Assembly (NCBI GenBank): GCA_934692295.1
Contig: CAKUTL010000018.1
Location: forward strand, 1-26,982
Source: an uncultured Candidatus Melainabacteria bacterium
GTDB lineage: Bacteria > Cyanobacteriota > Vampirovibrionia > Gastranaerophilales > Gastranaerophilaceae
DNA: 26,982 nt
Reading direction: 5' to 3'
The position numbers and the translations under genes were made by a program. Shown one piece after another: positions 1 to 8,169 of this stretch. The notes under the pieces were generated by a model. The model worked only from the letters and a program-made list of their open reading frames with translations. It had not been told where the DNA came from and ran no database searches. How positions within the stretch are numbered: position 1 is the stretch's first letter; every line of letters begins with the position of its first letter.

Positions 1-248
1 GGGGTAGGAATAACCTTGTCACTATATAAAACTTTGAAACCTAAATCGCTAAGAATTTTTGCACATTGCATAGAAAACTCTTTTGCCATATTTCTCGGAT
101 CATAGCCAACAATTATTGTTTTATAAATTCCATAAGTATCAAAAACATATTTTCCAATCGCTTTTGAAACAATTGCTACATTTTCTTCGTTAAAATCTTT
201 TCCAACAACAGCTCTCCAGCCATCAGTTCCGAATTTTATATTAGCCAT
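1..248 (-). CDS. Phosphoglucomutase/phosphomannomutase family protein (N-terminal part, cut by window edge)
   Basis: Only the first 82 codons lie in the window; the gene continues off the left edge. Translating the minus strand from the ATG at 248 gives an N-terminus with the F-G-T-D-G-W-R-A motif followed by V-V-G-K-D-F, the hallmark start of alpha-D-phosphohexomutases, and a later V-G-Y-D-P-R segment typical of domain 1. The catalytic phosphoserine loop would lie beyond the edge. The family interconverts hexose 1- and 6-phosphates for glycogen, cell-wall or exopolysaccharide precursors; which sugar cannot be told from this fragment. The start is supported by a GGAGAGG Shine-Dalgarno five to six bases upstream. 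It is divergent from pheA across a 54-bp gap. Confidence 0.88.
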   Translation of the reverse strand, partial: MANIKFGTDGWRAVVGKDFNEENVAIVSKAIGKYVFDTYGIYKTIIVGYDPRNMAKEFSMQCAKILSDLGFKVLYSDKVIPT

Positions 249-267
249 ATCCTCTCCTTTTTATTTC

Positions 268-276
268 TGGTATAAT
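268..276 (+). promoter_or_regulatory. Extended -10 promoter of pheA
   Basis: TGG followed by TATAAT forms a perfect extended -10 element, with no good -35 box upstream. Transcription would begin near 283, giving a leader of about 20 nt that contains the GGAG Shine-Dalgarno at 291-294, eight bases before the ATG. Confidence 0.7.
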
Positions 277-302
277 TCTAATAGAAATACGGAGTTAAGT
301 AA

Positions 303-1175
303 ATGTCTAATTTTGAAATGATACGGAATATTGCATATCTTGAACCGCAAACATCTTTTTCTGAAATGGCAAAAGATGAATTTTGCCATATGCTAAAACT
401 TGAGGGAAGATTTTCAACTCCCCTAACTACAATTAAACAAATTGTAGATTATGTTGCAAAAAATCCAGATACTGTCGGAGTTTTACCTGTTGAAAATACT
501 CTAGACGGTACAATTCGAGAATCTTTAGACAACTTGATTCTATGCGAAAACCCAAATATCAGAATAATCTCTGAACTGATTATGCCGATAGAATATTGTC
601 TTTTGTCAAAGACAACAGAGTTCTACAGCATTACCGGTTTAATTGCAACTCCTAGACTTATTGGCAAATGCCACGAATTTATTCAAAATGAATTACCAAG
701 AAATTTAAACTTAATTGAAGCACCAACAATGCTTGAATCTGCTTATAATTTAAGAAATTACAACTTAACATACGCTTCAATCGGCAACAAAAAAATTGCA
801 GAAACTTGCATGCTAAATGTCTTAAAAGAAAATATTCATGACGATAAAAACAATAAAACAAGATATATCCTAATTGGAGATGTCGAAACAAAACCAACAG
901 GAAAAGATAAAACTACTGTTGCATTCAGAACAAATCACACCCCCGGAGCTTTGTTAGAAATACTAAAGGTATTCTTGGAACACGGAATTAACCTTTCTTA
1001 CATTTCTTCTCGTCCTTCAAAATTTGAACCAAACGAATACATTTTTATAGTAAACTTTGACGGACATTTAGGAGATACCGAAATGTTACAAGCTATCGAA
1101 GAAATAAAACCAAAAACTTCATTTTTCAGATATTTAGGTTCTTATAGAAAAGGTTTTGAAATTCGAGATATTTAA
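303..1175 (+). CDS. pheA: Prephenate dehydratase with ACT regulatory domain
   Basis: Converts prephenate to phenylpyruvate in the phenylalanine branch of aromatic amino acid synthesis, in the cytoplasm. The 290-residue length fits monofunctional enzymes. The catalytic PDT domain (about residues 8-195) shows the A-Y-L-x-P-x-x-S-F-S-E start, the G-V-L-P-V-E-N segment near residue 59, and a T-R-Y motif at 186-188 where most family members have T-R-F. The C-terminal ACT domain (about 204-282) has the G-A-L-L motif at 215-218 and S-R-P-S at 236-239, the phenylalanine-binding motifs, so allosteric feedback inhibition is expected. There is no chorismate mutase domain. It meets the next gene tail to tail with directly abutting stop codons. 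Shikimate-pathway genes aroK and aroB lie 9 kb away in the same window. Confidence 0.93.
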   Translation: MSNFEMIRNIAYLEPQTSFSEMAKDEFCHMLKLEGRFSTPLTTIKQIVDYVAKNPDTVGVLPVENTLDGTIRESLDNLILCENPNIRIISELIMPIEYCLLSKTTEFYSITGLIATPRLIGKCHEFIQNELPRNLNLIEAPTMLESAYNLRNYNLTYASIGNKKIAETCMLNVLKENIHDDKNNKTRYILIGDVETKPTGKDKTTVAFRTNHTPGALLEILKVFLEHGINLSYISSRPSKFEPNEYIFIVNFDGHLGDTEMLQAIEEIKPKTSFFRYLGSYRKGFEIRDI

Positions 1176-1658
1176 TTATAAATCTTTCATTTGCAGTAAA
1201 AATTTTTCCAACTCAGACTGATTAGAATTTGGAACTTTCACAATCTCTTGATTGGAAGGGTTTATTATACAAATATTGTCAGAGCAATTGTCATATAAAT
1301 ACGGTTCAACACATTGCATTGTTTGATTATAGCAAGAGATAGAAAAACCGCCTTTCATTAATTTTCCTACTCGTTCATAATTTTTGGTTAAATCATTCAT
1401 CTCCAGCAATGAATTAATATCTTTATCAATTTTTTGATTTTCTGGACTATCAGAAGCAGCCCAAAAGATATATTTTGTAGATTGTTTATGGCTTAAAATT
1501 TCATAAAATTTATCACCAGCAAAGGTATTTTTATAAACGACGTCAGGAATTTGCTCAGCTCCTTTGATAGAAGGAACAAAAGTTTTTTCACCCGGAATTA
1601 AAAACAAAAGCATTAAAACAGAAATAATTACAACTATACAAATATCTAAAACTTTCAT
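1176..1658 (-). CDS. Membrane-anchored small protein, possibly thioredoxin-fold
   Basis: A 160-residue protein with a single N-terminal hydrophobic segment (residues 5-21) and an outside-facing remainder. The region around residues 60-70 (strand-like K-Y-I-F-W-A-A-S) and the late I-C-I-I-N-P-S-N-Q-E strand followed by a helix resemble a thioredoxin-like fold, but no C-x-x-C active site is present, so a redox role is not supported; four other cysteines cluster in the second half. The open frame extends 18 codons upstream to a TTG, but that TTG is the -35 box of a promoter; the ATG at 1658 has AGGAGAGG directly before it and is the better start. Downstream of the M48 protease gene on the same strand. 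Function unknown. Confidence 0.7.
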   Translation of the reverse strand: MKVLDICIVVIISVLMLLFLIPGEKTFVPSIKGAEQIPDVVYKNTFAGDKFYEILSHKQSTKYIFWAASDSPENQKIDKDINSLLEMNDLTKNYERVGKLMKGGFSISCYNQTMQCVEPYLYDNCSDNICIINPSNQEIVKVPNSNQSELEKFLLQMKDL

Positions 1659-1683
1659 TCCTCTCCTTAATCGTTTTGGAAAT

Positions 1684-1712
1684 ATAATATCAAATTTTTC
1701 AAATTTCGTCAA
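1684..1712 (-). promoter_or_regulatory. Sigma-70 type promoter of the anchored small protein
   Basis: On the minus strand TTGACG (1712-1707) is followed by a 17-base spacer and TATTAT (1689-1684). Transcription would start near 1677, leaving a leader of about 19 nt to the ATG at 1658. The element begins two bases after the M48 protease stop codon, so the gene can be transcribed separately from miaB and the protease. Confidence 0.75.
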
Positions 1713-1714
1713 AA

Positions 1715-2503
1715 TTATTCTGCATTGATAATTTTCAAGGCTCTTTGGTAGGAAGTTGTTGAATAACCCTTTTTAATATACTCAGGATAATTTGTTTGGA
1801 TATATTTATATGCTTTTTTAATTCGTTTTTCGCCAGACGGATGGTCAGAGAAAAAGTCAAAATAATTTCCAGAAATTTTATTAAGCATAGAAATAGATGC
1901 TAGAGGGTTATACCCAGCATTAACCATATAATCAATACTCGCCAAGTCCGACTTTGTTTCTTGCCCTCTTGATAATTTTTTATTAACCAATTCACCAGCA
2001 ACAGAAGAACCCGCCAAAATTGTCCCCGTTTTAGCAAGTTTTGAAGAATCATTTATCCAACTAACAAGAACTAGTGCCGAACCTGCAACTCCGGCTGTTC
2101 TGGTAATAGCATTTCGCACAATGCTCTTTTTAACGTGGCTTTTTTCAACGTGTCCCATCTCATGCCCGATAACATAAGCAAGTTCATCTTCTGTTTCTAC
2201 ATATTTTAAAAGCCCTGAATAAACCGAAATTTGATTATTTATATTTGTAGAAGCATTTGCATCTTCTTTATCCACAACGACAAATTGAATTTTGGTATCA
2301 ATATCATTATTAGTGATAAGTTTTGCCCCAATATGATTGATTATATTAAATGCCTGATTTGAATTCCAATCTTTACAATATGGAGTAATATCAACAGATA
2401 CAGAACCTTTTATCGGAGTCGATGAATCAGCTAAAACTACACTCGGCATTAAAGTTAACAAAAAAGCCATAAATAACACCAAAAATCTTTTAAACAAATT
2501 CAT
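1715..2503 (-). CDS. Secreted or periplasmic M48-family zinc metalloprotease
   Basis: 262 residues with a clear signal peptide (basic start, hydrophobic core about residues 8-19, cleavage expected after V-V-L-A at about 25). The zinc-binding H-E-M-G-H sits at 114-118 and the third ligand is in the Q-E-T-K-S-D segment (E182), matching the M48 arrangement of H-E-x-x-H and a downstream E-x-x-x-D. The late S-D-H-P-S-G-E-K-R-I segment is also typical of BepA/LoiP-like peptidases. Such proteases act in envelope protein quality control. A short hydrophobic stretch around 138-150 may pack on the fold or membrane. It lies 28 bp downstream of miaB on the same strand, with a GAGG ribosome site, so it is probably cotranscribed with miaB. 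Confidence 0.88.
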   Translation of the reverse strand: MNLFKRFLVLFMAFLLTLMPSVVLADSSTPIKGSVSVDITPYCKDWNSNQAFNIINHIGAKLITNNDIDTKIQFVVVDKEDANASTNINNQISVYSGLLKYVETEDELAYVIGHEMGHVEKSHVKKSIVRNAITRTAGVAGSALVLVSWINDSSKLAKTGTILAGSSVAGELVNKKLSRGQETKSDLASIDYMVNAGYNPLASISMLNKISGNYFDFFSDHPSGEKRIKKAYKYIQTNYPEYIKKGYSTTSYQRALKIINAE

Positions 2504-2531
2504 CTCAAAACCTCACATCTTGAAAAAATTT

Positions 2532-3857
2532 CTAAATCATTTCACCTTGCAAATACCAAGTTTTTACACCGATAATTTTCACATTTACAAATTCGCCGGT
2601 CAAATCTTTATCGTAAGGGATATGAACAATTTTATTATTCCTTGTTCTTCCTGTAATTACATTCTTACCTTTATGGTTTTCAAAATTTTCAATCAAAACT
2701 TCTAATTCTCTACCGATGAATTTTTTGTTTGATGCAAGACAACATTTTCTATTTTGCTCATTCAATCTTGCCAAACGTTCAAACTTCGTATCTTCATCAA
2801 TAAATTTATCCACCCATTTAGCAGCAACTGTTTTTTCTCTAGGAGAATAAGCCGCAGTATTTGAGTAATCTAAACCTAATTCCTCCATTGCAGTCAAAGT
2901 TTCTACAAATTGTTCTTCTGTTTCTCCAGGGAAACCGGCAATAAAATCACTCGTAATTGTAACATCTGGAACCATTTCTCTAACTTTATTAGCAATTTTA
3001 AAATAAGTTTCCCTATCGTAACGTCTATTCATCTTTTTCAAAACTTCTGTACTACCTGATTGCATAGGAATATGAAAATATTCACAAACCTTATCAAGTT
3101 CAACCACGGTATTAATTAATTCGTCAGTAATATCTGTTGGATAAGATGTTACAAATCTGATTCTAAACTTACCCTCAATTGCATTAACATCACGGAGTAA
3201 ATCAGCCAAACGATAATTTTTATCCTTAAAATCTTTGCCGTAACTGTCAACATTTTGACCTAATAAAGTAATTTCTTTAAATCCTGAATTTAGGGCATCT
3301 TTAACTTCTTTCAAAATAGTTTCAGGAAATCTTGAACGTTCACGACCTCTTGTATAAGGAACGATACAATATGTACAGAAATTGTTACATCCTTCTGTAA
3401 TCGGAATCCACGCATTAACAGATTTAACTCTATCGATTTCAAATTTTACAGCTTTATCATCTTCTGTTGCGTTAGTTTCCTCACATTCACAAACCTTTTC
3501 GCCTTCGTTAATTTTTTTGATAATATCCGGAAGAGAATAAATTTTATGAGTTCCTAAAACAAAATCTACATAATGAGCTCGTTTAAAAATTTCTTCAGCT
3601 TTTTGTTGTGCAACACAACCACAAAAACCTATTTTTAATTCAGGATTTGTTTTTTTCCATTTCCCCCAAGTTCCAATCAAACTGAATGCTTTATCTTCAC
3701 TCAATTGTCTGATTGAACAAGTATTAACCATCAACAAATCTGCTTCTTTAGGAACATCAGTTTCTTCATACCCGAAATTTGAAAGCATTCCAAACATTCT
3801 TTCTGTATCGGATTTATTCATCTGACATCCCATTGTTTCTATATAAACTTTTTTCAT
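2532..3857 (-). CDS. miaB: tRNA-2-methylthio-N6-dimethylallyladenosine synthase MiaB
   Basis: A radical-SAM methylthiotransferase that adds the 2-methylthio group to i6A37 of tRNAs reading U-initial codons. 441 residues, the normal length. The N-terminal UPF0004 domain supplies auxiliary cluster cysteines C11, C47 and C81; the radical-SAM cluster motif C-x-x-x-C-x-x-C is at C157, C161, C164 within E-G-C-N-N-F-C-T-Y-C; a TRAM RNA-binding domain occupies about 376-441. The N-terminus V-Y-I-E-T-M-G-C-Q-M-N is characteristic of MiaB rather than RimO or MtaB. AAGGGAAG precedes the ATG. First gene of a probable minus-strand unit with the M48 protease. Confidence 0.95.
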   Translation of the reverse strand: MKKVYIETMGCQMNKSDTERMFGMLSNFGYEETDVPKEADLLMVNTCSIRQLSEDKAFSLIGTWGKWKKTNPELKIGFCGCVAQQKAEEIFKRAHYVDFVLGTHKIYSLPDIIKKINEGEKVCECEETNATEDDKAVKFEIDRVKSVNAWIPITEGCNNFCTYCIVPYTRGRERSRFPETILKEVKDALNSGFKEITLLGQNVDSYGKDFKDKNYRLADLLRDVNAIEGKFRIRFVTSYPTDITDELINTVVELDKVCEYFHIPMQSGSTEVLKKMNRRYDRETYFKIANKVREMVPDVTITSDFIAGFPGETEEQFVETLTAMEELGLDYSNTAAYSPREKTVAAKWVDKFIDEDTKFERLARLNEQNRKCCLASNKKFIGRELEVLIENFENHKGKNVITGRTRNNKIVHIPYDKDLTGEFVNVKIIGVKTWYLQGEMI

Positions 3858-3889
3858 TATCTTCCCTTTTCTATTTTGCTCTTTATTTT

Positions 3890-3917
3890 ATCTTATATTA
3901 AAAACACTTGATGTAAA
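3890..3917 (-). promoter_or_regulatory. Probable promoter of miaB
   Basis: TTTACA (3917-3912) and TAAGAT (3895-3890) on the minus strand, separated by 16 bases, 32 nt before the miaB ATG. Both hexamers deviate from consensus, so this is a moderate call; a TAAAAT a few bases downstream is an alternative -10. Confidence 0.4.
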
Positions 3918-3934
3918 ATTAATCCCCTCACAAT

Positions 3935-3964
3935 TTGACACACAAGATTGCAAGAATGTATAAT
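3935..3964 (+). promoter_or_regulatory. Near-consensus sigma-70 promoter of the UPF0489 gene
   Basis: Perfect TTGACA (3935-3940) and perfect TATAAT (3959-3964) with an 18-base spacer. Predicted start near 3971, giving a 12-nt leader containing the AGAGGGA ribosome site. The TTG of the -35 box is in frame with the downstream gene and creates a false upstream start. Confidence 0.85.
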
Positions 3965-3982
3965 TTTTCCAAGAGGGAACAA

Positions 3983-4936
3983 ATGAAAAAGTTAAAAAAA
4001 TTTGCAATTGCACTTATTCCGATAGTCCTAATTTTAGTTCTTATTTGGGGAATTTTTTATACTAAAGATTCATCAAAAATAAAGACAATTTGCAAAAAAC
4101 TTCAACTGATTGATATTAATATTGACCACAGTCAAGCACTAGATGTAATCGAAACCGCAAGAGAAAAAAATATCGAAATTCCTGATACAATTATAAACTT
4201 TGACACTCATAGCGATTTGTTCGTATATCAAAAAATCAACCCCAAATACGGAGCTCAAATATATAACTGGATAAATGAATTAGTTATAAAAAATCCGGAA
4301 ATAAATACTGTTTATTGGGTTATGCCAAAAGCAGAAGCGATTGATGAAATTATGCAATGGAATTTTATGACTCAGGATGTTGAAGGGATAAGAAGCTGCA
4401 TGGAAGGGAACTCTAAAAAACCGGCAGAAGAAGTTAACCCGAATGTACATAAAACACCTTACGTCCAATATTTTTGGATTGATACTCAATCAGGTTGGAT
4501 GGAAGAAATCGCAACCGCAAAGGATGAAGAAAAATTAAAAAATCCAAGATATAAAAAAATAGAAGTTATAACTTGCACAGAAGAAACTTTACCGAATTTC
4601 AGAAACAAAAAAGTTTTCTTAAGTCTGGATATGGATTATATCAGCAACTCCGGATACGACACAACAGGAGGTTGGGAAAATAATTTAAACGAAAAAGAAA
4701 TAGACAAAGCTACATCAAAAATGTTATCTACAATAAGAAAAAGAAATATTCGCCCAGAAATCATTTCTATTACACTTTCACCATTCTATGTTCCGGAAGA
4801 TGACGAAGAACAAATCAAAAGTTTCATGGAATTCTTTTTAAACTATTCAGGCAAAGAAGATATTATAAAAGAATATTCAAGACAAGACGGCAAACCACAA
4901 GTTCCAAAAGGCGGAAAGAAATATAAAGACGTATAA
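3983..4936 (+). CDS. Membrane-anchored UPF0489 (arginase/deacetylase fold) protein
   Basis: 317 residues from the ATG at 3983, chosen because AGAGGGA lies five bases upstream and the longer frame would start inside the promoter. Residues 7-26 form one N-terminal membrane anchor after a lysine-rich start, so the rest is probably extracytoplasmic. The soluble part carries D74-x-H76-x-D78 and D216-x-D218, the paired metal-ligand motifs of the arginase superfamily as arranged in UPF0489. Known relatives include enzymes reported to convert peptidyl-arginine to ornithine; no precursor peptide or modification genes are adjacent here, so that activity should not be assumed. Monocistronic, with its own strong promoter and terminator. 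Confidence 0.72.
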   Translation: MKKLKKFAIALIPIVLILVLIWGIFYTKDSSKIKTICKKLQLIDINIDHSQALDVIETAREKNIEIPDTIINFDTHSDLFVYQKINPKYGAQIYNWINELVIKNPEINTVYWVMPKAEAIDEIMQWNFMTQDVEGIRSCMEGNSKKPAEEVNPNVHKTPYVQYFWIDTQSGWMEEIATAKDEEKLKNPRYKKIEVITCTEETLPNFRNKKVFLSLDMDYISNSGYDTTGGWENNLNEKEIDKATSKMLSTIRKRNIRPEIISITLSPFYVPEDDEEQIKSFMEFFLNYSGKEDIIKEYSRQDGKPQVPKGGKKYKDV

Positions 4937-4943
4937 ATAATAT

Positions 4944-4979
4944 AAAAGGACGGCTCATATAAAACCGTCCTTTTTATTT
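4944..4979. terminator. Rho-independent terminator, probably bidirectional
   Basis: Ten-base arms AAAAGGACGG (4944-4953) and CCGTCCTTTT (4965-4974) around an 11-base loop, followed by a T-rich run on the plus strand. It lies between the convergent UPF0489 and helicase genes; on the minus strand it is followed by a weaker T-rich stretch, so it can serve both. Confidence 0.9.
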
Positions 4980-7900
4980 TATTCTGTTGCCAAAACTCTA
5001 TCTAAACAAGCCTTTGCAGAATATTGCCATTCTCTATAAGTTATACGTTTAACCTTAAAACCACAGCGTTCCAAAATTGCTTGTTTTTTCATATTCGAAA
5101 TGTGAGCTTTTGGATTATCCTCCAAACCGTCAACTTCGATAACAAAACTATCGTCAACAACTAAATCAGCACTCAAACCTGCAATATCAACACCTGCTGT
5201 AACTTTATGTTCAAGTTTTCTAATTTCAGTAGCAACTTCTCGCTCTAACTTATTTTTATAAATATTTTCATCAATTTCGTTATTAATTAATGCAGATTTT
5301 CGTTCTTGATATTGTTTGATAAACGAAACATAATTTCTAAAATGTCCATCTGGCATTGTTTCTATATCGTGAGAAACAAAGTTTATACATTTATTTTTAG
5401 CCCTTGTAATCGCAACATTAAACAAATTAGGTTTTTGCAAGAACGTTATACTTTGAGGGTATGAATTATTTGCAAAAGACCAAGACATAAGGATAATATC
5501 TCTTTCATCTCCTTGGAATGTATGTGCCGTACCAATTTCAATCTGATGTTTTTTAATCATATAATCAGAAAGAACTTTCGGAACAGATATTTTTAGTTGT
5601 TCAACTTGAGCCCTAAATGGAGAAATAATCCCAATAGTAACAGGTTTGTCTGGATTTTTACGTTCATCTTCAATAATAATTTCATGCAAAGTTTTAACCA
5701 ATGCTTCAATTTCTGGCAAGTTACGAGTTGCATCCATATCAACCTTACCATCTGGAACATTAATCATTTCAAGAGCCAATTCGTCATCTTTATCTTTTCT
5801 CATCACACGGATTCTATCTGAATAAAATTCATGATTTGAGAAATTAATAATTGGAGGCAAGCTTCTAAAATGTTCATCCAACATTACTGAATTCATAGAA
5901 TAATAGTCAGCCAAATCAAACATTGAATTTGTTCTAAATCTCCACATTAATTGGTATTTATCTGGAATACCATACTGACTCAAGAAAGATTGTTCTTTTG
6001 CTTTTTCCAAAAATGATAAGTGCGGAAGCTGTTTGTCATCTCCGACAACAACAGTTTTCTTTGCCCTATACATAATTGGGAAACAACTTGCAATATCGCA
6101 TTGAGAAGCCTCATCAATAATTGCAACATCAAACATGCCCGGTTTTAGCGGAAGGGAATCAGACACCGCATAAGTTGTTACGCACCAACAAGGAAACGCT
6201 TCCAATAACGGTTTAAAATCTTCTTCTTCCAAAATTCGACTTTGAAGATTTTTTCTTCTTTCAACTAAAGACATTGCATGAACTTTTATTCTTCTACGTT
6301 TCTTTTCATCTCGCAAAAGAGCTTTAATTGCTTCTCGTCTTGTACTTTTTAAAATATTTATTGCCAAAGTTTTTTGCTTACGCTTCATTTGGCGAATTTG
6401 TTCCATCATCACATGAAGATTACCGGTCTTTTGAATATCAGATTCAATCTTGCGTAACTTCCATTTTTGCATGATAAAATCAAGCTCTACACGAAGCCTA
6501 TCTAAATTTTCTGGCTCAACTTCAAAATCTTTAATATCCAAAATCTTTTTTAATTGTCGTAGGCTGGACATATTTGCAAAAGAAGCAAACAATCCAGATT
6601 TTTCCATATTGTCAGACAATGTTTTTATAACATCATTTATTGAATCTATTTCGGATTTTTTCAACGGATGTTTAATGTATTCCATCTCTCCAACATTCGC
6701 AGATTGTTGTTTTATATCAAATTTTAAATCGTGCCAAGCTTTTTCAAGTTTGATAATTTTTTCGCATTTTGCTTCTGTTTCACGCATACAATCAAGATGT
6801 TGTTTCATATCTTTTGTATCCGCAAAAATAAAATCATCAACATCTTCATCCAATTCAACTTTACCCGCCAACAAATCTTGCAACTGCAAACTCAATTGCT
6901 TTTGATAATTCATTCTGCCAGCTCGTAAAGCCAAATATGGAGCACCCAAATCATTCAATCTATCTGCAACAACATCAACTGCCTTATCCATACGAGAAGC
7001 AACAAGAACAGTTTTGCCATTTGCAATCAAATGAGCAACGAGGTTAACAATTGTTTGAGATTTACCAGTTCCTGGAGGACCTTGAACCGCAATAAATTTA
7101 CTATTTTCTATATTTTTAACAACTTTTTCCTGAGAATCACTCAACGCAAGAGGAGTAATAGGATAAAAATCCTCTTGTTTATCATTAAGAATAATTTTAT
7201 CTCCGCTTTGGGTGTATTCATCATTTATTACACTCAAAGTAGTTTCTCTATAAACCCCACTAGGTTTTTCAGCAATTTGCATCAACTCATGCAACACTCC
7301 AGCAGTAACAGCAGGACGTTTAGTCAAAATTATTGCACTTTGATAAGTTACACATAATTTTTTAATTTCTCCAACTGGTTTAGATTTCTGTTCTTGGATT
7401 TCATCTTCAATAATTTCATCCATATTTTCGCCTGTGATTTTCACATCAGACAAGTCTTTTTGAGAACTTTCATCTTTTTCAACATTATCTTCATCTGCGT
7501 TTTCAGAAGAATCTTCAACAATTTCAACATCAGGAATGAGCGATTTCAATGTTGTCAAGAAAATATCCATCTTTTCCTTTGTAATTGGCAAATCTGGAAC
7601 AACATCCAAAATCCCTTCCAAAAACAAATCTACTTCATCGTCATCATCACCCTTTTTGAGTAATGCCGCTAATGCCCCAGTATTCAAGGATAAAACATCA
7701 TCCTGTCTAACACAATTTATATTAACTCCATTACGCTCCAATTTACATGGAACATACAATAATGGGGTAAGAAATTCATTACGTTTACGAGATTTACCGT
7801 TTCTGCCAACAAGGAACATATAACCATAAATCAAATATTTATCTTTAGTACTCAAATCACTCTGAATCATCAATTCTGTCAAATTCGGATTTGAGCCGTC

Positions 7901-8104
7901 AAGTTTCAAATACTCCAAACCTTGAGTTAATAGGGATTCTTGTTCTTTTAAGAAAATCCACTTGTTATCCTTATCACCTTTCAAATTTCTAAAAGTTGAA
8001 CTCTTAACCTCTTCTCTCACACAGTCGTGAAGATATTGGCTCAACTTTTTGATAAAACTATTATTAAATGCCGAATTAAGTGCTTTTGTAGCTTCCTGTA
8101 ACAT
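4979..8104 (-). CDS. Superfamily 1 (COG1112, Upf1-like) helicase fused to a C-terminal endonuclease-like domain
   Basis: 1041 residues. Motif I G-P-P-G-T-G-K-S at about 342-349, motif II D-E-A-S at 664-667, motif III G-D-D-K-Q-L-P at 688-694, an E-H-F-R-S motif near 744, the H-T-F-Q-G-D-E-R-D motif near 861 and motif VI V-A-I-T-R-A-K at 897-903 define an AAA_11/AAA_12 helicase. A highly acidic linker lies at about 195-245 and a lysine/arginine-rich helical insert at about 430-640. The last 90 residues resemble a DUF559/Vsr-like PD-(D/E)xK nuclease: D980, then V-I-E-V-D-G at 988-993, then the conserved L-x-x-x-G-x-x-V-x-R strand. Nucleic-acid processing, repair or defence are all possible; nothing adjacent decides it. 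AAGGGA precedes the ATG. Confidence 0.85.
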   Translation of the reverse strand: MLQEATKALNSAFNNSFIKKLSQYLHDCVREEVKSSTFRNLKGDKDNKWIFLKEQESLLTQGLEYLKLDGSNPNLTELMIQSDLSTKDKYLIYGYMFLVGRNGKSRKRNEFLTPLLYVPCKLERNGVNINCVRQDDVLSLNTGALAALLKKGDDDDEVDLFLEGILDVVPDLPITKEKMDIFLTTLKSLIPDVEIVEDSSENADEDNVEKDESSQKDLSDVKITGENMDEIIEDEIQEQKSKPVGEIKKLCVTYQSAIILTKRPAVTAGVLHELMQIAEKPSGVYRETTLSVINDEYTQSGDKIILNDKQEDFYPITPLALSDSQEKVVKNIENSKFIAVQGPPGTGKSQTIVNLVAHLIANGKTVLVASRMDKAVDVVADRLNDLGAPYLALRAGRMNYQKQLSLQLQDLLAGKVELDEDVDDFIFADTKDMKQHLDCMRETEAKCEKIIKLEKAWHDLKFDIKQQSANVGEMEYIKHPLKKSEIDSINDVIKTLSDNMEKSGLFASFANMSSLRQLKKILDIKDFEVEPENLDRLRVELDFIMQKWKLRKIESDIQKTGNLHVMMEQIRQMKRKQKTLAINILKSTRREAIKALLRDEKKRRRIKVHAMSLVERRKNLQSRILEEEDFKPLLEAFPCWCVTTYAVSDSLPLKPGMFDVAIIDEASQCDIASCFPIMYRAKKTVVVGDDKQLPHLSFLEKAKEQSFLSQYGIPDKYQLMWRFRTNSMFDLADYYSMNSVMLDEHFRSLPPIINFSNHEFYSDRIRVMRKDKDDELALEMINVPDGKVDMDATRNLPEIEALVKTLHEIIIEDERKNPDKPVTIGIISPFRAQVEQLKISVPKVLSDYMIKKHQIEIGTAHTFQGDERDIILMSWSFANNSYPQSITFLQKPNLFNVAITRAKNKCINFVSHDIETMPDGHFRNYVSFIKQYQERKSALINNEIDENIYKNKLEREVATEIRKLEHKVTAGVDIAGLSADLVVDDSFVIEVDGLEDNPKAHISNMKKQAILERCGFKVKRITYREWQYSAKACLDRVLATE

Positions 8105-8147
8105 AGCGTCCCTTCTTAAAAAAACTTATATTTATTCTATTTTACTC

Positions 8148-8164
8148 CATTTTACGCTAAAATG
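8148..8164. promoter_or_regulatory. Perfect 7-bp inverted repeat in the helicase/cca divergent region
   Basis: CATTTTA-CGC-TAAAATG is a perfect palindrome spanning the -10 of cca. It could be an operator, but part of the symmetry follows from the TTTTACGCTAAAAT promoter element itself, so a regulatory role is uncertain. Confidence 0.3.
8150..8163 (+). promoter_or_regulatory. Leaderless-type -10 promoter of cca
   Basis: TTTTACGCTAAAAT, with TAAAAT at 8158-8163 and the ATG at 8170, so the predicted first base of the RNA is at or within a base or two of the start codon. No convincing -35 box. Same arrangement as at aroK, the UvrD-like helicase gene and bioF. Confidence 0.55.
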
Positions 8165-8169
8165 GAAGA

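Noticed and set aside
3983..4936. RiPP biosynthetic cluster around the UPF0489 protein
   Set aside because: No precursor peptide, radical-SAM epimerase, peptidase-transporter or other tailoring gene is adjacent; miaB is a tRNA-modification enzyme.
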